A stretch of DNA of 64,000 nucleotides, taken from NCBI GenBank assembly GCA_944390735.1, contig CALXRL010000009.1, positions 23,529-87,528 of the forward strand, given 5' to 3'. The first letter of the stretch is position 1. Every line of letters starts with the position of its first letter. The DNA is from an uncultured Victivallales bacterium. Lineage in GTDB: Bacteria > Verrucomicrobiota > Lentisphaeria > Victivallales > UBA1829. The position numbers were made by a program, and so were the translations under genes. Below, one piece after another: positions 51,931 through 61,252 of the stretch. The notes below the pieces were generated by a model, which had not been told where the DNA came from, did not search any database, and was given only the letters and a program-made list of their open reading frames with translations.

Positions 51931-53302
51931 TTTCTTTCCCCTTGGATTTGATTGCTGTGATTTCTGCGGTAATATCGTACGCATCCGCCGAGGTTACAAG
52001 TGCGCGGACGAAACTTCCCGCCGGGAGATCCTTCGGACATTTTTTCAACACGATTCCGTTGTCGATTCCCGGTGCATCGAGCATGGTTCTTCCGAGCGCT
52101 CTGCCGCGGCCCTCCACGGAATCCACAATGGCATCGACCTCGCGTCCTTTGAGGGCGATGTTTGCCTCCAGCGAGATTCCGCTCTGAATTTCCATGAGTT
52201 TGCGATAGCGTTCCCGAGCCATACTCCGCGGCACCGGATTCGGGAATGCGGCTGCCGGAGTTCCCTCCTCGGGAGAAAAGCAGAATGCGCCCATGCGTTC
52301 AAACTTCTGTTCCTTCACGTAATCCGCCAGACGCCTGAACTCCTCCGTTGTCTCCCCGGGGAAGCCGACCAGAAAGGTGGTGCGGATTGCGCAGCGGGCG
52401 TCCTCGCGGATCCGCCGGACGGCCTCCCGCGTCTCCTTCTCCCCGACCTTTCGTCCCATCGAGCGCAGAACGCGGTCGGCGATGTGCTGAAGCGGCATTT
52501 CGACGCATCGGGCCAGATGTTCCGCATCGGCAAGCGCTCCGACAACGGAATCCGTCACGGAGGCCGGATGCAGATACAGCAGTCGGAAACAATACTCTCC
52601 CCGCAGATGGTCCAGAGAGCGGATCAGATCCGCCGCCGCATTCTTCTCACCGCAATCGTGACGGAAGGCCGTGGTATCCTGTGCGATGACGATCAGCTCG
52701 CGCACGCCTCCGTCGATCAGCGACTGCGCCTCCCGGAGCACCGATTCCCGCGTCCGGCTCCGGAGGGGTCCCCGGATGTTCGGAATGGAACAATAGGTGC
52801 AGCGGTTGTCGCACCCGTCGGCAATCTTCAGATAGGCGTAATGCGACGGCGTGAGAAGAAGGCGCGCCGTGTTTTCATTGTACAAATAGCAAGGGGGCCC
52901 GGCGGGCGGATCGTAAGGCCGGTTCCGCAGAAGACCGCTCAGAATTCCGCCCATTTTCTCCACGGAATCAATGCGGGCCCAGAGATCGACTCCGGGAAAG
53001 AGCTCCCGGATGGAATCTGCGTTTTTCCATTCCACGAGACAACCGGCGACCACGACTTTCCGTCCGGCTTTTTTCTGTTTCCATTTCAGGGCGCGGCGAA
53101 TGGCTTCGACGGCCTCTTTTCGGGCGGAATCAATAAATGCGCAGGTATTGATGAGCAGGAGATCGGCCTCCTCCTCGTCTCCGGTGATTCCGAGTCCGCT
53201 GCAAACCAGGGATCCGGCAGCAATCTCCGTATCCACAAAATTCTTCGGACAGCCCAGACTCACGATGGAGACCATGCCGGCCGGTTCCTCCGTCTTTTTC
53301 AC
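51923..53302 (-). CDS. rimO: Ribosomal protein S12 methylthiotransferase RimO
   Basis: A 459-residue radical SAM methylthiotransferase. Three cluster cysteines of the UPF0004 domain (Cys18 in SLGCPKN, Cys54, Cys88), the radical SAM CxxxCxxC in CDNRCTYC (164-171), and a C-terminal TRAM domain. It adds a methylthio group to an Asp of S12. The start is GTG at 53302 with AAGGA about 10 bases upstream. It heads the rimO-pgsA-hflX-coiled-coil-ybaB-recR unit. Confidence 0.95.
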   Translation of the reverse strand: MKKTEEPAGMVSIVSLGCPKNFVDTEIAAGSLVCSGLGITGDEEEADLLLINTCAFIDSARKEAVEAIRRALKWKQKKAGRKVVVAGCLVEWKNADSIRELFPGVDLWARIDSVEKMGGILSGLLRNRPYDPPAGPPCYLYNENTARLLLTPSHYAYLKIADGCDNRCTYCSIPNIRGPLRSRTRESVLREAQSLIDGGVRELIVIAQDTTAFRHDCGEKNAAADLIRSLDHLRGEYCFRLLYLHPASVTDSVVGALADAEHLARCVEMPLQHIADRVLRSMGRKVGEKETREAVRRIREDARCAIRTTFLVGFPGETTEEFRRLADYVKEQKFERMGAFCFSPEEGTPAAAFPNPVPRSMARERYRKLMEIQSGISLEANIALKGREVDAIVDSVEGRGRALGRTMLDAPGIDNGIVLKKCPKDLPAGSFVRALVTSADAYDITAEITAIKSKGKEIG

Positions 53303-53328
53303 AGGTGAAATTCCTTCATTTCAAAACG

Positions 53329-53351
53329 AATTACAGTCACGAAATGTAATT
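53329..53351. promoter_or_regulatory. Dyad upstream of rimO
   Basis: AATTACA, 9-base spacer, TGTAATT: a perfect 7-bp inverted repeat, 27 bases upstream of the rimO start. Its spacing suits an operator or a weak hairpin; no known binding protein is implied. Confidence 0.4.
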
Positions 53352-53387
53352 TACACCCGAAATGAAAATTAGCAATAATGAAAGGAA

Positions 53388-53440
53388 AAATAAATTGCGT
53401 GCCGCCGACGCTCCTCCGGAGGGAGTGCGCCGACGGCACG
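53388..53440 (-). terminator. Terminator of the Bat operon
   Basis: A long dyad at 53398-53440 pairs CGTGCCG with CGGCACG and continues inward with short mismatches to a CTCC/GGAG apex; on the minus strand it is followed by CAATTTATTTTT. It lies 19 bases after the BatD-BatE stop. Confidence 0.75.
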
Positions 53441-53458
53441 AAGAGATCGGATTTCCCG

Positions 53459-54274
53459 TCAGAGATCCCAGAGTTTCTGAACATCGTTTTTCCGGACCCA
53501 TCCTTCGGCGGCACCGGCGCGGATGCGGACCCAGTCAAGACGGGTTTCCACGATCCGGACCTCCTCTCCGGGCTGCAGATTGATGTCGGGCAGCCGGAGC
53601 GCCTGAGTCGACGGAAGAGCGTACACGGGAGCGCTCCGGACCACGACAATTGCGGCGCGGTCATCGTAGGAGCTGACGCTCTGGGCAAGAACCGCGGCAA
53701 ACGCCGCCGCCATCACCACTCCCCCGGAGGCGAGCACGGCGCACCAGACCGGACGGCTCATGGAACGGCGCAGTCCAAGCGAAAGGAAAACCAGAGCCGC
53801 GCCGATGCTCAGCACCAGCAGCCACTCATCCGGCCGCAGCAGATCGCGCAGATACGGCGGAACATCGGACGGCGCCTCCAGAAGGTTTTTCTCCGGCAGG
53901 AAGAGCTTGCGCCTGGTCAGATTCAGATTCTCCAGAATGTCCGAATCGCGCGGCGAGATTCTCAGCGCGCTTTCATAGGAAGCGAGCGCCTGTGCGTATT
54001 TCCCCTGCTGGTACAGACAGTTGCCGATGTTGTAGAACAGTTTCGAGGAAGGCGCGGAGGCCTTCTTCAAGGTGCGGTAATACTGTTCCGCTCCGGCGAA
54101 GTTTCCCTCATCGTAGGCGGTCATGGCGGCCTCGGGCGAGTCGATCGTCCGCGACGCGGGTTTGGGCTCCGGACGGACCGTTCCGCCGTCGGCATGTTCC
54201 GCTGCGGAGAGCGAAACGGCGCCGAAGATCAGAACAAAGCAGACCAGTTTCGAAAGTTGATGAATCAGTTTCAT
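53459..54274 (-). other. Possible independent internal start for the BatE-like half
   Basis: Inside the BatD-BatE gene, ATG 54274 is preceded by AGAGGAG at 7 bases and followed by a signal-peptide-like segment (MKLIHQLSKLVCFVLIFG, AAEHADG). A 271-residue BatE-like protein could be made from it as well as, or instead of, the fusion. Confidence 0.5.
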
Positions 54275-56074
54275 TTTAAACTCCTCTGTCAGAGTGGAAT
54301 CCGACGCATGCGACCAGGATGTGTCGGAAAGAGTCTGAAGGGTTTCTCCCAGCTCGTTTTTCTCGTCTTTGAGAATGGATGCGCTTTCCCCGAGGCTGGA
54401 GCCCGGCGGAAGATCCAGGGCGTCGTTGACGTAGGCGGCGATCTCTCCATTCAGGTCGGGAATGGATTCAGGCCGGCTGGCGCGGAGACGGTTCAGCAGT
54501 CCCGTTTTGTTTTTTCTGGCGGAATTTCTGCGCTGGAATCCGGGATCGCTTTCCAGATACCGGCGGTGAAGCCAGCGAAGTTCGACTCCGATCCAGAATG
54601 CCAGTCCGAGCAAGAAAATCAGCACGCTGGCAACAATATGGTTCTGCCAGAGCGGGAGACGAATCTCCTCATAGGGAGCCTTTTTCAGATACAGCACGCC
54701 GGTCGGACCGCGTTTTTCCGGAGAAGCTGCGGGAAGAAGGGAATCCTCCTCCGCGGCATCAATCACTCCGGGCCCCGCGGGGGTGCCGGAGAAGACGGCG
54801 GCGGCCTTTTCCACCTTCATGTTTTTCACGAAGGAGAACTCCTCATACTTCACAAGCGAAGGATCGAAGGTGCTGAACTTGAAACGCAGATCGTGCGAAC
54901 CTTCGGCGGTCGGAATGAGGATATATTTGATGGTGGCGGTGTCGGCGGCGGACGACTTCTCAATTTCCGGGCTGTAAACGCGGAAATTCGGGAATTCGAG
55001 CGAGGGGGCCGAAAGGGTTTCCATGGTGCCGTCTCCGGAGATGTGCACGGTCAGGGTCACAGCCTCTCCGACCTTGGCCTCCGTCTTGGAGAGCGAAACA
55101 TCCATCTTCCACTTGCCGACCAGGCCGAGAAAATGCGCATCGCCCGTCCGCGGCGGCAGCGGCTTGACGGTGATCCGCGGCGCGGAACTCTTCACCTGAT
55201 GCTCCACCGTGCGGGCATTGCTGAAGAAAAAGCCGCCGAAGAAATCGTCGTCATCGAAAATTGAGGAGGGACGATGTCTCTGCCGGTTGCGCACAATCAG
55301 ATTCATCTTCGTCACGGAGCTCAGATCAAGCCGTCCCACGGAGATCGGGCGCAGAACCGTGTGAAAAAGGTAGACCGTGTAGGCGCGTCCGTCGATTTCG
55401 GTCTCGGCACGGCGATACGGGGCAAACTTCGGGTTGTTCGGATTCTGTTTCTGATAATCCTTGAACACGATGCTGGCCTTGTCGCCGGCGACGATTTCCG
55501 GCCAGCTGACCTGACACTCCAGATTGCGCGCCACATAGACCTGAATCTCGACGGGAATCTCCTCGCCGATGAAAAAGGTCTTCCGGGAATCGGGCCGGAT
55601 CAACGTCCGGGAAAAGAGGAGTTTGTCAATCTCGACCTCCTCCCCGGCGGAAGCGGCATTTCCGGAGGATCCTCCGCGGATGGCGCCGCCCGCCAGTTTC
55701 GGCTGAACCGCCGTAAACGTGACGGCTTTGCTGGTAAAGGTCCTGTTTCCCGCGCGGACCTCCGTTGCGGGAATGGTATAGGTCCCCGGTTTTTCCACCG
55801 TGAACGAATAGATGCACATGGTGGTTCTGGTGATGTGACCGTTCACTTCGCTGATCGACTGCCGACTGCCTGCGGCGATCCAGCGCAGACCATCGACTTT
55901 GGGCAGCTGCACAAACTGCGGAATTGCCTGTCCGTCATAGATCAGGGAGAGTTCGGAGCGCATTCCGACCCGGACGGGTTCGGTCACCTCCGTCACGAGC
56001 GTTGCCGCGAAAGCGGCCGCTCCCGCCGCCATCAGCACGGCTGTCACAACCATTTTTTTCATGATGCTGTTCAT
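53459..56074 (-). CDS. BatD-BatE fused protein (Bat/aerotolerance-type, beta-domains, TPR, SH3)
   Basis: An 871-residue envelope protein. Residues 1-25 are a signal peptide; 25-480 are BatD-type beta domains (VTEVTEPVRVGMRSELSLIY, DGRAYTVYLFHTVLRP); a transmembrane helix lies near 505-525. From residue 601 (ATG at 54274) a second signal-like segment begins, then TPRs (SSKLFYNIGNCLYQQGKYAQA), two more hydrophobic helices and a C-terminal SH3-like domain, matching BatE. A good ribosome site (GAGGAG) precedes this internal ATG, but no stop separates the parts. Start at 56074 with AGAGG upstream. Follows the BatB-BatC gene. Bat proteins act with vWA proteins and MoxR ATPases; exact function is debated. 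Confidence 0.82.
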   Translation of the reverse strand: MNSIMKKMVVTAVLMAAGAAAFAATLVTEVTEPVRVGMRSELSLIYDGQAIPQFVQLPKVDGLRWIAAGSRQSISEVNGHITRTTMCIYSFTVEKPGTYTIPATEVRAGNRTFTSKAVTFTAVQPKLAGGAIRGGSSGNAASAGEEVEIDKLLFSRTLIRPDSRKTFFIGEEIPVEIQVYVARNLECQVSWPEIVAGDKASIVFKDYQKQNPNNPKFAPYRRAETEIDGRAYTVYLFHTVLRPISVGRLDLSSVTKMNLIVRNRQRHRPSSIFDDDDFFGGFFFSNARTVEHQVKSSAPRITVKPLPPRTGDAHFLGLVGKWKMDVSLSKTEAKVGEAVTLTVHISGDGTMETLSAPSLEFPNFRVYSPEIEKSSAADTATIKYILIPTAEGSHDLRFKFSTFDPSLVKYEEFSFVKNMKVEKAAAVFSGTPAGPGVIDAAEEDSLLPAASPEKRGPTGVLYLKKAPYEEIRLPLWQNHIVASVLIFLLGLAFWIGVELRWLHRRYLESDPGFQRRNSARKNKTGLLNRLRASRPESIPDLNGEIAAYVNDALDLPPGSSLGESASILKDEKNELGETLQTLSDTSWSHASDSTLTEEFKMKLIHQLSKLVCFVLIFGAVSLSAAEHADGGTVRPEPKPASRTIDSPEAAMTAYDEGNFAGAEQYYRTLKKASAPSSKLFYNIGNCLYQQGKYAQALASYESALRISPRDSDILENLNLTRRKLFLPEKNLLEAPSDVPPYLRDLLRPDEWLLVLSIGAALVFLSLGLRRSMSRPVWCAVLASGGVVMAAAFAAVLAQSVSSYDDRAAIVVVRSAPVYALPSTQALRLPDINLQPGEEVRIVETRLDWVRIRAGAAEGWVRKNDVQKLWDL

Positions 56075-56158
56075 CTGCAAACCTCTTTCTGTTGTTCCGG
56101 AATTCACTGCTGCGCATCCTCCGTTCTCTCCGCGAAGGATGCGCCATCGGGGGATCGG

Positions 56159-58489
56159 TTACCAGTCTCTGGCTGGAACCACGTTGCGGTAATGCTGTTT
56201 CTGGCGGGCTTTGATTGCATCGCGCAGATTTTTCTCGTCCTTGGCCATATCCTGGAGAAGAGCGGCCGCCTGGGACTTGTCGATCTCCCCCTCCTCGGGC
56301 TCTTCCTGCCGCGGGGACTGCGCCTGAGACGGTTCCGGCTGATTCTGTTTTCCGGAATTGTCCTGTTTCTGATCGGCGTTGTCCTTCTGATTCTCGGAAT
56401 CCTTTCCGTCCTTTGAATCCTGCTTCTGCTGATCCTGTTTCTGCTGATCCTGTTTCCGGTCCGGATCGCCGCCGAGCTTTTCCAGAGCCTTGTTCAGATG
56501 CTCTTCCGCGGACTTGCCGTTGCCTTTCCGCTGTTCTTCGCGGGCCTTGTCCAGTTCCTGTTTCGCCTGTCTGGCGGACTGTTCCATTTGTTTCTGTCCC
56601 AGCTCACGGGCTTTTTTCTGCAATTCCTCGGCGGACTTGCCGGCTTCCTCCGTTTTCTGCTGAGCAGACTGCTGATCCTGCTTCTGCCGGTCCTGACCCT
56701 GCTGATTCTGCTGATCCTGCTTCTGCCGGTCCTGACCCTGCTGACCCTGCTGATTCTGCTGATCCTTCTGCTGGTTCTGACCCTGCTGATTCTGCTGATC
56801 CTGCTTCTGCCGGTTCTGACCCTGCTGATTCTGCTGATCCTGCTTCTGCTGATTTTCCTTCTGCTGCTGATTTTTTGCCTGCCGGGTCTGCTTCTGAGCC
56901 TGCTGCTGCATTTTTTTCAGTTCATCAATCTTCTTTTTAAGGGTTTCGGCTTTTTGACGATCGGCCAGGAGCACGGACTGATTTTTTGCAATTCCGGAAT
57001 GATTGGTGGATTCACGCATGGATTCCCGATACATCTCCTCGGCCTGGTTCATCACCTTGAGGGAGGATTCGACCTTTTTCTGGGCCTCGTCGAGGTTCTG
57101 CTGCTGAAGAGCCTGAAGAGACGCGCCGAATTCGGACCGGGCTCTGGTATGCGTGATCACGCCGAGATTCTGCGAAACTCTGCCGCGCAGATCCATGTTG
57201 TCGACACCGTTTGCGAGGGCGCTTTCATACTGTTTGACCGCTTCCGGGAGTTTTCCCTGCTGCTGGGCATCGACGCCCCGATTGAAGAGCTTGACCGGAT
57301 CGACAGGTTCGTTTTCGCCGCTAGCGTTTTCCGCAACCGCAGTCCCGCCTTCCGGGGGACGCGGATCCGCCGGAGAAGAGACCGGAGAATTCTGCGGAAG
57401 CGCCTGTTCTTTGTCCTGCGGAGTCTGCGCCTGAACCGGAAGCATGGAGAACGCGCAGAGAAACACCGCCGCTGCCGCGCCGCCGGTACGAACCGCCCGA
57501 TCGGAAAGAGTGAACCAGATCAGCATCAGCACAAAGGCGATGGCCAGCGGATAGCCGAACCGGTCGATCGGCTTTGTGGTCTTGACGCTTTCATAGTCCT
57601 GAGGCGCAAGGGCGCGGATGCGCTTTTCCAGGGCGCTGAGTCGCGGATCGCCCGCGGTCGAACGCACATAGATGCCGCCGGTCCGTTTTGCCAGGGAGCC
57701 GAGCGAGGCCTCGTTGAGCGGACTGTTCACAATGTTTCCCAGAGCATCTTTGAGGGTTTTCAGTCCGCCGCGTCCATCCGGAATCTGAATGATGGAGGGC
57801 TGGGCGGGATCGCCGATTCCGGCGATGAAGAGCGGAATTTTACGGGCGATGATTTCATCGACGGCTTTTCCGCTGTCGCCTTCCAGTTCATCTCCATCGG
57901 TAATGAGCACGACGGCGCGATGCTGGGTTTCCGCCGCTTTGAATGCCTGAAGCGCCGTTTCCAGCGCGGCCTGAATATTGGTTCCGCCCACTGGAATGGA
58001 TGTGGTGGAAAGCTCGTCCACGGCCTGAAGAAAACTGGTTTTATCGGAGGTCAGGGGACACTCCAGAAAAGCGCGTCCGGCAAAGGCAATGAGTCCGAAG
58101 CGGTCCCCGGGATTCTGCTTCACCAGCTCCCGGACCAGCCATTTGGCATGCGCAAGACGCGACGGCTGAACATCTTTTGCCAGCATGGATCTTGAAGTGT
58201 CGAACACGAACAGCAGATCGCGTCCCTGTCCGTGCATTTCCTGAATCTGGACGCCCCAGCTCGGCCGGGCCGCCGCTCCGATCAGGAACACCACCGTCAG
58301 AAGAAGAAGAAAAAAGCGGAACAGACGTTTCCCTCTGGAAATCGGAACATACTCCGGATCCTCCGCATGTTTCCCGAGAAAGGCTTTCAAAACCGCGGCG
58401 GTCTTCTGTCCGGAAACGACAAACACAACGATCATAAGCGGCACCAGCCAGAGCAGATGCCATAAAACGTCAGGGCGTAGGAATCTCAT
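56159..58489 (-). CDS. BatB-BatC fused vWA-TPR protein with Gln-rich tail
   Basis: A 776-residue membrane protein: two N-terminal hydrophobic helices, a von Willebrand A domain (about 85-280) with the metal site LFVFDTSRSM, a further helix near 315, then TPR-like repeats (LFNRGVDAQQQGKLPEAVKQYE) and a low-complexity Gln/Lys/Asp tail (about 540-740) built from near-repeats of QQNQQGQ and RQKQDQ. This joins BatB and BatC in one chain. The start at 58489 has GGAGAA upstream; a longer open frame exists but begins with proline-rich nonsense. It precedes the BatD-BatE gene by 84 bases. No BatA, MoxR or DUF58 gene is adjacent, unlike complete Bat operons. Confidence 0.83.
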   Translation of the reverse strand: MRFLRPDVLWHLLWLVPLMIVVFVVSGQKTAAVLKAFLGKHAEDPEYVPISRGKRLFRFFLLLLTVVFLIGAAARPSWGVQIQEMHGQGRDLLFVFDTSRSMLAKDVQPSRLAHAKWLVRELVKQNPGDRFGLIAFAGRAFLECPLTSDKTSFLQAVDELSTTSIPVGGTNIQAALETALQAFKAAETQHRAVVLITDGDELEGDSGKAVDEIIARKIPLFIAGIGDPAQPSIIQIPDGRGGLKTLKDALGNIVNSPLNEASLGSLAKRTGGIYVRSTAGDPRLSALEKRIRALAPQDYESVKTTKPIDRFGYPLAIAFVLMLIWFTLSDRAVRTGGAAAAVFLCAFSMLPVQAQTPQDKEQALPQNSPVSSPADPRPPEGGTAVAENASGENEPVDPVKLFNRGVDAQQQGKLPEAVKQYESALANGVDNMDLRGRVSQNLGVITHTRARSEFGASLQALQQQNLDEAQKKVESSLKVMNQAEEMYRESMRESTNHSGIAKNQSVLLADRQKAETLKKKIDELKKMQQQAQKQTRQAKNQQQKENQQKQDQQNQQGQNRQKQDQQNQQGQNQQKDQQNQQGQQGQDRQKQDQQNQQGQDRQKQDQQSAQQKTEEAGKSAEELQKKARELGQKQMEQSARQAKQELDKAREEQRKGNGKSAEEHLNKALEKLGGDPDRKQDQQKQDQQKQDSKDGKDSENQKDNADQKQDNSGKQNQPEPSQAQSPRQEEPEEGEIDKSQAAALLQDMAKDEKNLRDAIKARQKQHYRNVVPARDW
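56660..56880. repeat. In-gene near-repeat tract coding the Gln-rich tail of BatB-BatC
   Basis: Plus strand repeats of CTGCTGATTCTGCTGATC and CTTCTGCCGGTCCTGACC recur many times with small changes, encoding QQNQQ, RQKQ and GQ blocks on the minus strand. Length is likely to vary between strains by replication slippage. Confidence 0.8.
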
Positions 58490-58702
58490 ATACACTTCTC
58501 CGTTTCTGCGCCGGTATTCGGCTGTTTTTTTGATAATAGACCCCGCACCCCGCAAAAAGTTCCGTAAAAACAGGACGAAACCGGATAAAACCGGACAAAC
58601 GCGGCATCGCGGAGTCTCCCGGCGGAGCGTCCCGAAGGATGGTCGCGGTGCGGGAGGAGGAAACGACGGATGCGGATGGGTCATTCCCTCCGGAATCGCG
58701 AC

Positions 58703-61237
58703 TCAAGTTTCGTTGTCCGCCTCCATGGCGTCGAGCGTTTCCCCGGTGAGGGAGACGATCACGCCATCCCGCCGGAAGGCCCGTTCCATGCGTTCGAAAA
58801 TACAGCTGCGCGCCCCCTGCTTCAGACAGGCGAGATCCCCTGTCACATGCAGCTCCTTGCGGCAGCGGGTGTGGGCGACGTTGATGCGGTTCGGATTGTC
58901 GGTAAATCCGACCATGTTTCTCCCGTTGCTCCGGACGTAGCAGATGATGACCACATCGCTCTCCGCCCCCTGAAAACTGTCCACGGTGGCGATGGAGTTT
59001 CCGAGGAAGAGCTGCCACGCCTCCCGGGAGATCTCCCGTTCGCGGGAAGCGCGCTGGTAGTTCAGCATCCCGCGGATGAGTTTCACCTGTTTCCGATAGG
59101 GGGCAATGATGGTGATTCTCTCCAGCGGATGCTTCTTCAGCATCCGGTAAAGAAGATGAACGCAGACGACGGCTTCGGCGCGGTTGGAAAGTCCGGGTTT
59201 TCTTCCGTCGAAGGAGAGGGTTTCGCACCGCCGTTCCGGGGGAAGCGCGGAAGTGGTGTAGAAGCAGAGGGTCTCCGGCGCATAGCGTCTCATCCGTTCC
59301 GGATAGGAGAGACGGTAATATTCCGCGGAGGGTTCCGGCCGCACCTCCGCATTGTAGAACAGGATCGACGCGAATCGCAGAAGGCGCGGATTCTGACAGC
59401 GGAAGGACTCCTTGAGCATCAGGACCGGAAATTTCCGGAAGCGGATCAGCCATTCCATGGCGCTTCCGGAGAGAATCGCGTTTTCCTCGCGCGTCACGAC
59501 CGGGCGGGAGGCGCGGAGCGACTCCATCACCTGGGGCCGCAGGGGAAACGGCGGCAGCTGCCGATGATCGCCGAACAGAACGGCCCGTCTGCCGAGACGG
59601 GTGCAGAGAAGCAGTTCTTCGAGGGAGGACATTCCGGCTTCGTCGAAGACCACCACGTCGCATTTCTCACCGGTCTGGAGCCGTTCCTCCATGCGGCTGT
59701 CGCGCAGCAGTCCGAAATGGGTGCCCGCCTGAATGGAGCCGCAGTGCAGCTTTTCCCGAAGCAGACGGAAGCGGACCAGATTGGCCGGCTTGCCGCGCCA
59801 CTGCAGTTCCGCGACATCGGGAGCGATGTTCATTTCGTTCCGGCCGCAGCGAAGCACAGGCAGATCCCGGAAACGACGGCAGATGTTGTCCACCGCCGTA
59901 TTGGACGGTGCGGATACCAGAATCTCCAGTCCGCGGGCGCACAAAGTCCGGATCACCTGTTCCAGCACAAACGTTTTTCCCGTGCCCGGCGGCCCCTGGA
60001 TCAGCACCAGGGGATTCTCCGGACAGACGGCCGTGCGCCAGGCAAGGACCTGGGATGGGGTCAGGGAGGAAGGCGGCGTTCCGTCAGGAACTGCGGAGAT
60101 GGCGGTGTTGGTCTCCCGGAGTCCGAGCAGATGCGCCATGGCGCCGAACTCCTCCGGGGATGGCGGAGGAGTCTGCGCAAGAGCTTCCGACAGACGGCCG
60201 ATCGCTCCCGAGGTATAAAACCGGGGACTGCGCTGAAGACGCGCGCAATATGTCTCTTTCCTCTGAAGAAAATCCTGAAGAAGAGGCGTGGAGATTCTTC
60301 CATAAAGCCACTCTCCGTCAATGATCTCCGCGGAGAAGACACCGCAGGGAAGCGCCTCATTCTCCGCAAAAAGATGGAAGAGATCGCCCTCCTCCACAGG
60401 TAGTTCGGGCGAAAGTTTGAGTTTGAGCACCACTTCCCGGCTGTCGGGTTCGCCGCAGAGTTCCGCATCCGGAAACGAAAGGACGAAATTGCGTTCATAA
60501 TCCAGAGAAAGATTCGACGCGGTTTTCAGCAGTTCGACGGTTCGGCGCACTTCCCAGAGCGTCCGGCCGGGGACGGGGACGCCGGAGACGAGTTTCCGCT
60601 CTTCCTCCGAAGGCTCTGTTTCCGAAGTCCCGGCCGGCGCGTAGTGTCCGTCCAGCGGAAGGCGCATCTGAAGGGTCAGTTCATCCGCGGGCTGATCGGC
60701 GACGGCACGGGCAATCAGGGCGCGGATCTCCGCCAGACGCAGATGCTTCAGCACCGACGCCGCCTCCGAGGATCCCCCCGGCAGTTCCGCAAGACAAGCA
60801 AGATATTCTCTGCGTTTCCGTTTCAGAATCTCCCTGCCCGGATCGCGTTTCCGGAAGCTGGCGACCATTTCGGAAACCAGATCCAGCAGTTCGCCCGACC
60901 GTCCGGCCGGATCGTCGAAACGGATGGTTTCCTGTTCCTCCACTTCCGGGTTTCCATCCGCATCGAATCGCAGGAGATACTCTTTGCTCCATTCGGAGCA
61001 TTCGGCGGTCAGGGAAGCGCAGTGAAACTGTTCGTTCCATCCGCAGAATCCACAGAGAGGGTCCGGAGCGTCCGGCAGCTCAAAGCGGACCCTGCCGACA
61101 GCGAACGTCTGCTCCAGCGGAAACGGTTCCGGATGGCAGACGGATTCCCACAATTCATAGAATGCGCGGCTTTTCACCAGTTCCGGAGCGGCATTCCACT
61201 GTTTTTTTCCTTCCTCAAAATAGGAATCGATCTGCAT
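58703..61237 (-). CDS. Superfamily 1 (Upf1-like) DNA/RNA helicase
   Basis: An 844-residue helicase. The N-terminal 380 residues are unassigned; then helicase motif I GPPGTGKT, Ia SAPSNTAVDN, II VVFDEAG, III FGDHRQLPP, IV-like LSFDGR region, V DSFQGAESDVVII and VI NVAHTRCRK. This order and the short insertions fit AAA_11/AAA_12 Upf1-like enzymes that move 5'-to-3' on RNA or DNA. No nuclease domain is visible. It has AGGGA 9 bases before the ATG and follows the CYTH gene by 15 bases. Confidence 0.87.
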   Translation of the reverse strand: MQIDSYFEEGKKQWNAAPELVKSRAFYELWESVCHPEPFPLEQTFAVGRVRFELPDAPDPLCGFCGWNEQFHCASLTAECSEWSKEYLLRFDADGNPEVEEQETIRFDDPAGRSGELLDLVSEMVASFRKRDPGREILKRKRREYLACLAELPGGSSEAASVLKHLRLAEIRALIARAVADQPADELTLQMRLPLDGHYAPAGTSETEPSEEERKLVSGVPVPGRTLWEVRRTVELLKTASNLSLDYERNFVLSFPDAELCGEPDSREVVLKLKLSPELPVEEGDLFHLFAENEALPCGVFSAEIIDGEWLYGRISTPLLQDFLQRKETYCARLQRSPRFYTSGAIGRLSEALAQTPPPSPEEFGAMAHLLGLRETNTAISAVPDGTPPSSLTPSQVLAWRTAVCPENPLVLIQGPPGTGKTFVLEQVIRTLCARGLEILVSAPSNTAVDNICRRFRDLPVLRCGRNEMNIAPDVAELQWRGKPANLVRFRLLREKLHCGSIQAGTHFGLLRDSRMEERLQTGEKCDVVVFDEAGMSSLEELLLCTRLGRRAVLFGDHRQLPPFPLRPQVMESLRASRPVVTREENAILSGSAMEWLIRFRKFPVLMLKESFRCQNPRLLRFASILFYNAEVRPEPSAEYYRLSYPERMRRYAPETLCFYTTSALPPERRCETLSFDGRKPGLSNRAEAVVCVHLLYRMLKKHPLERITIIAPYRKQVKLIRGMLNYQRASREREISREAWQLFLGNSIATVDSFQGAESDVVIICYVRSNGRNMVGFTDNPNRINVAHTRCRKELHVTGDLACLKQGARSCIFERMERAFRRDGVIVSLTGETLDAMEADNET

Positions 61238-61252
61238 CTGACCAGTCCCTGT

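Noticed and set aside
58490..59663. 397-residue minus-strand frame opposite/overlapping the helicase gene
   Set aside because: Out of frame with the helicase, Arg-rich composition, overlaps its full C-terminal coding region.
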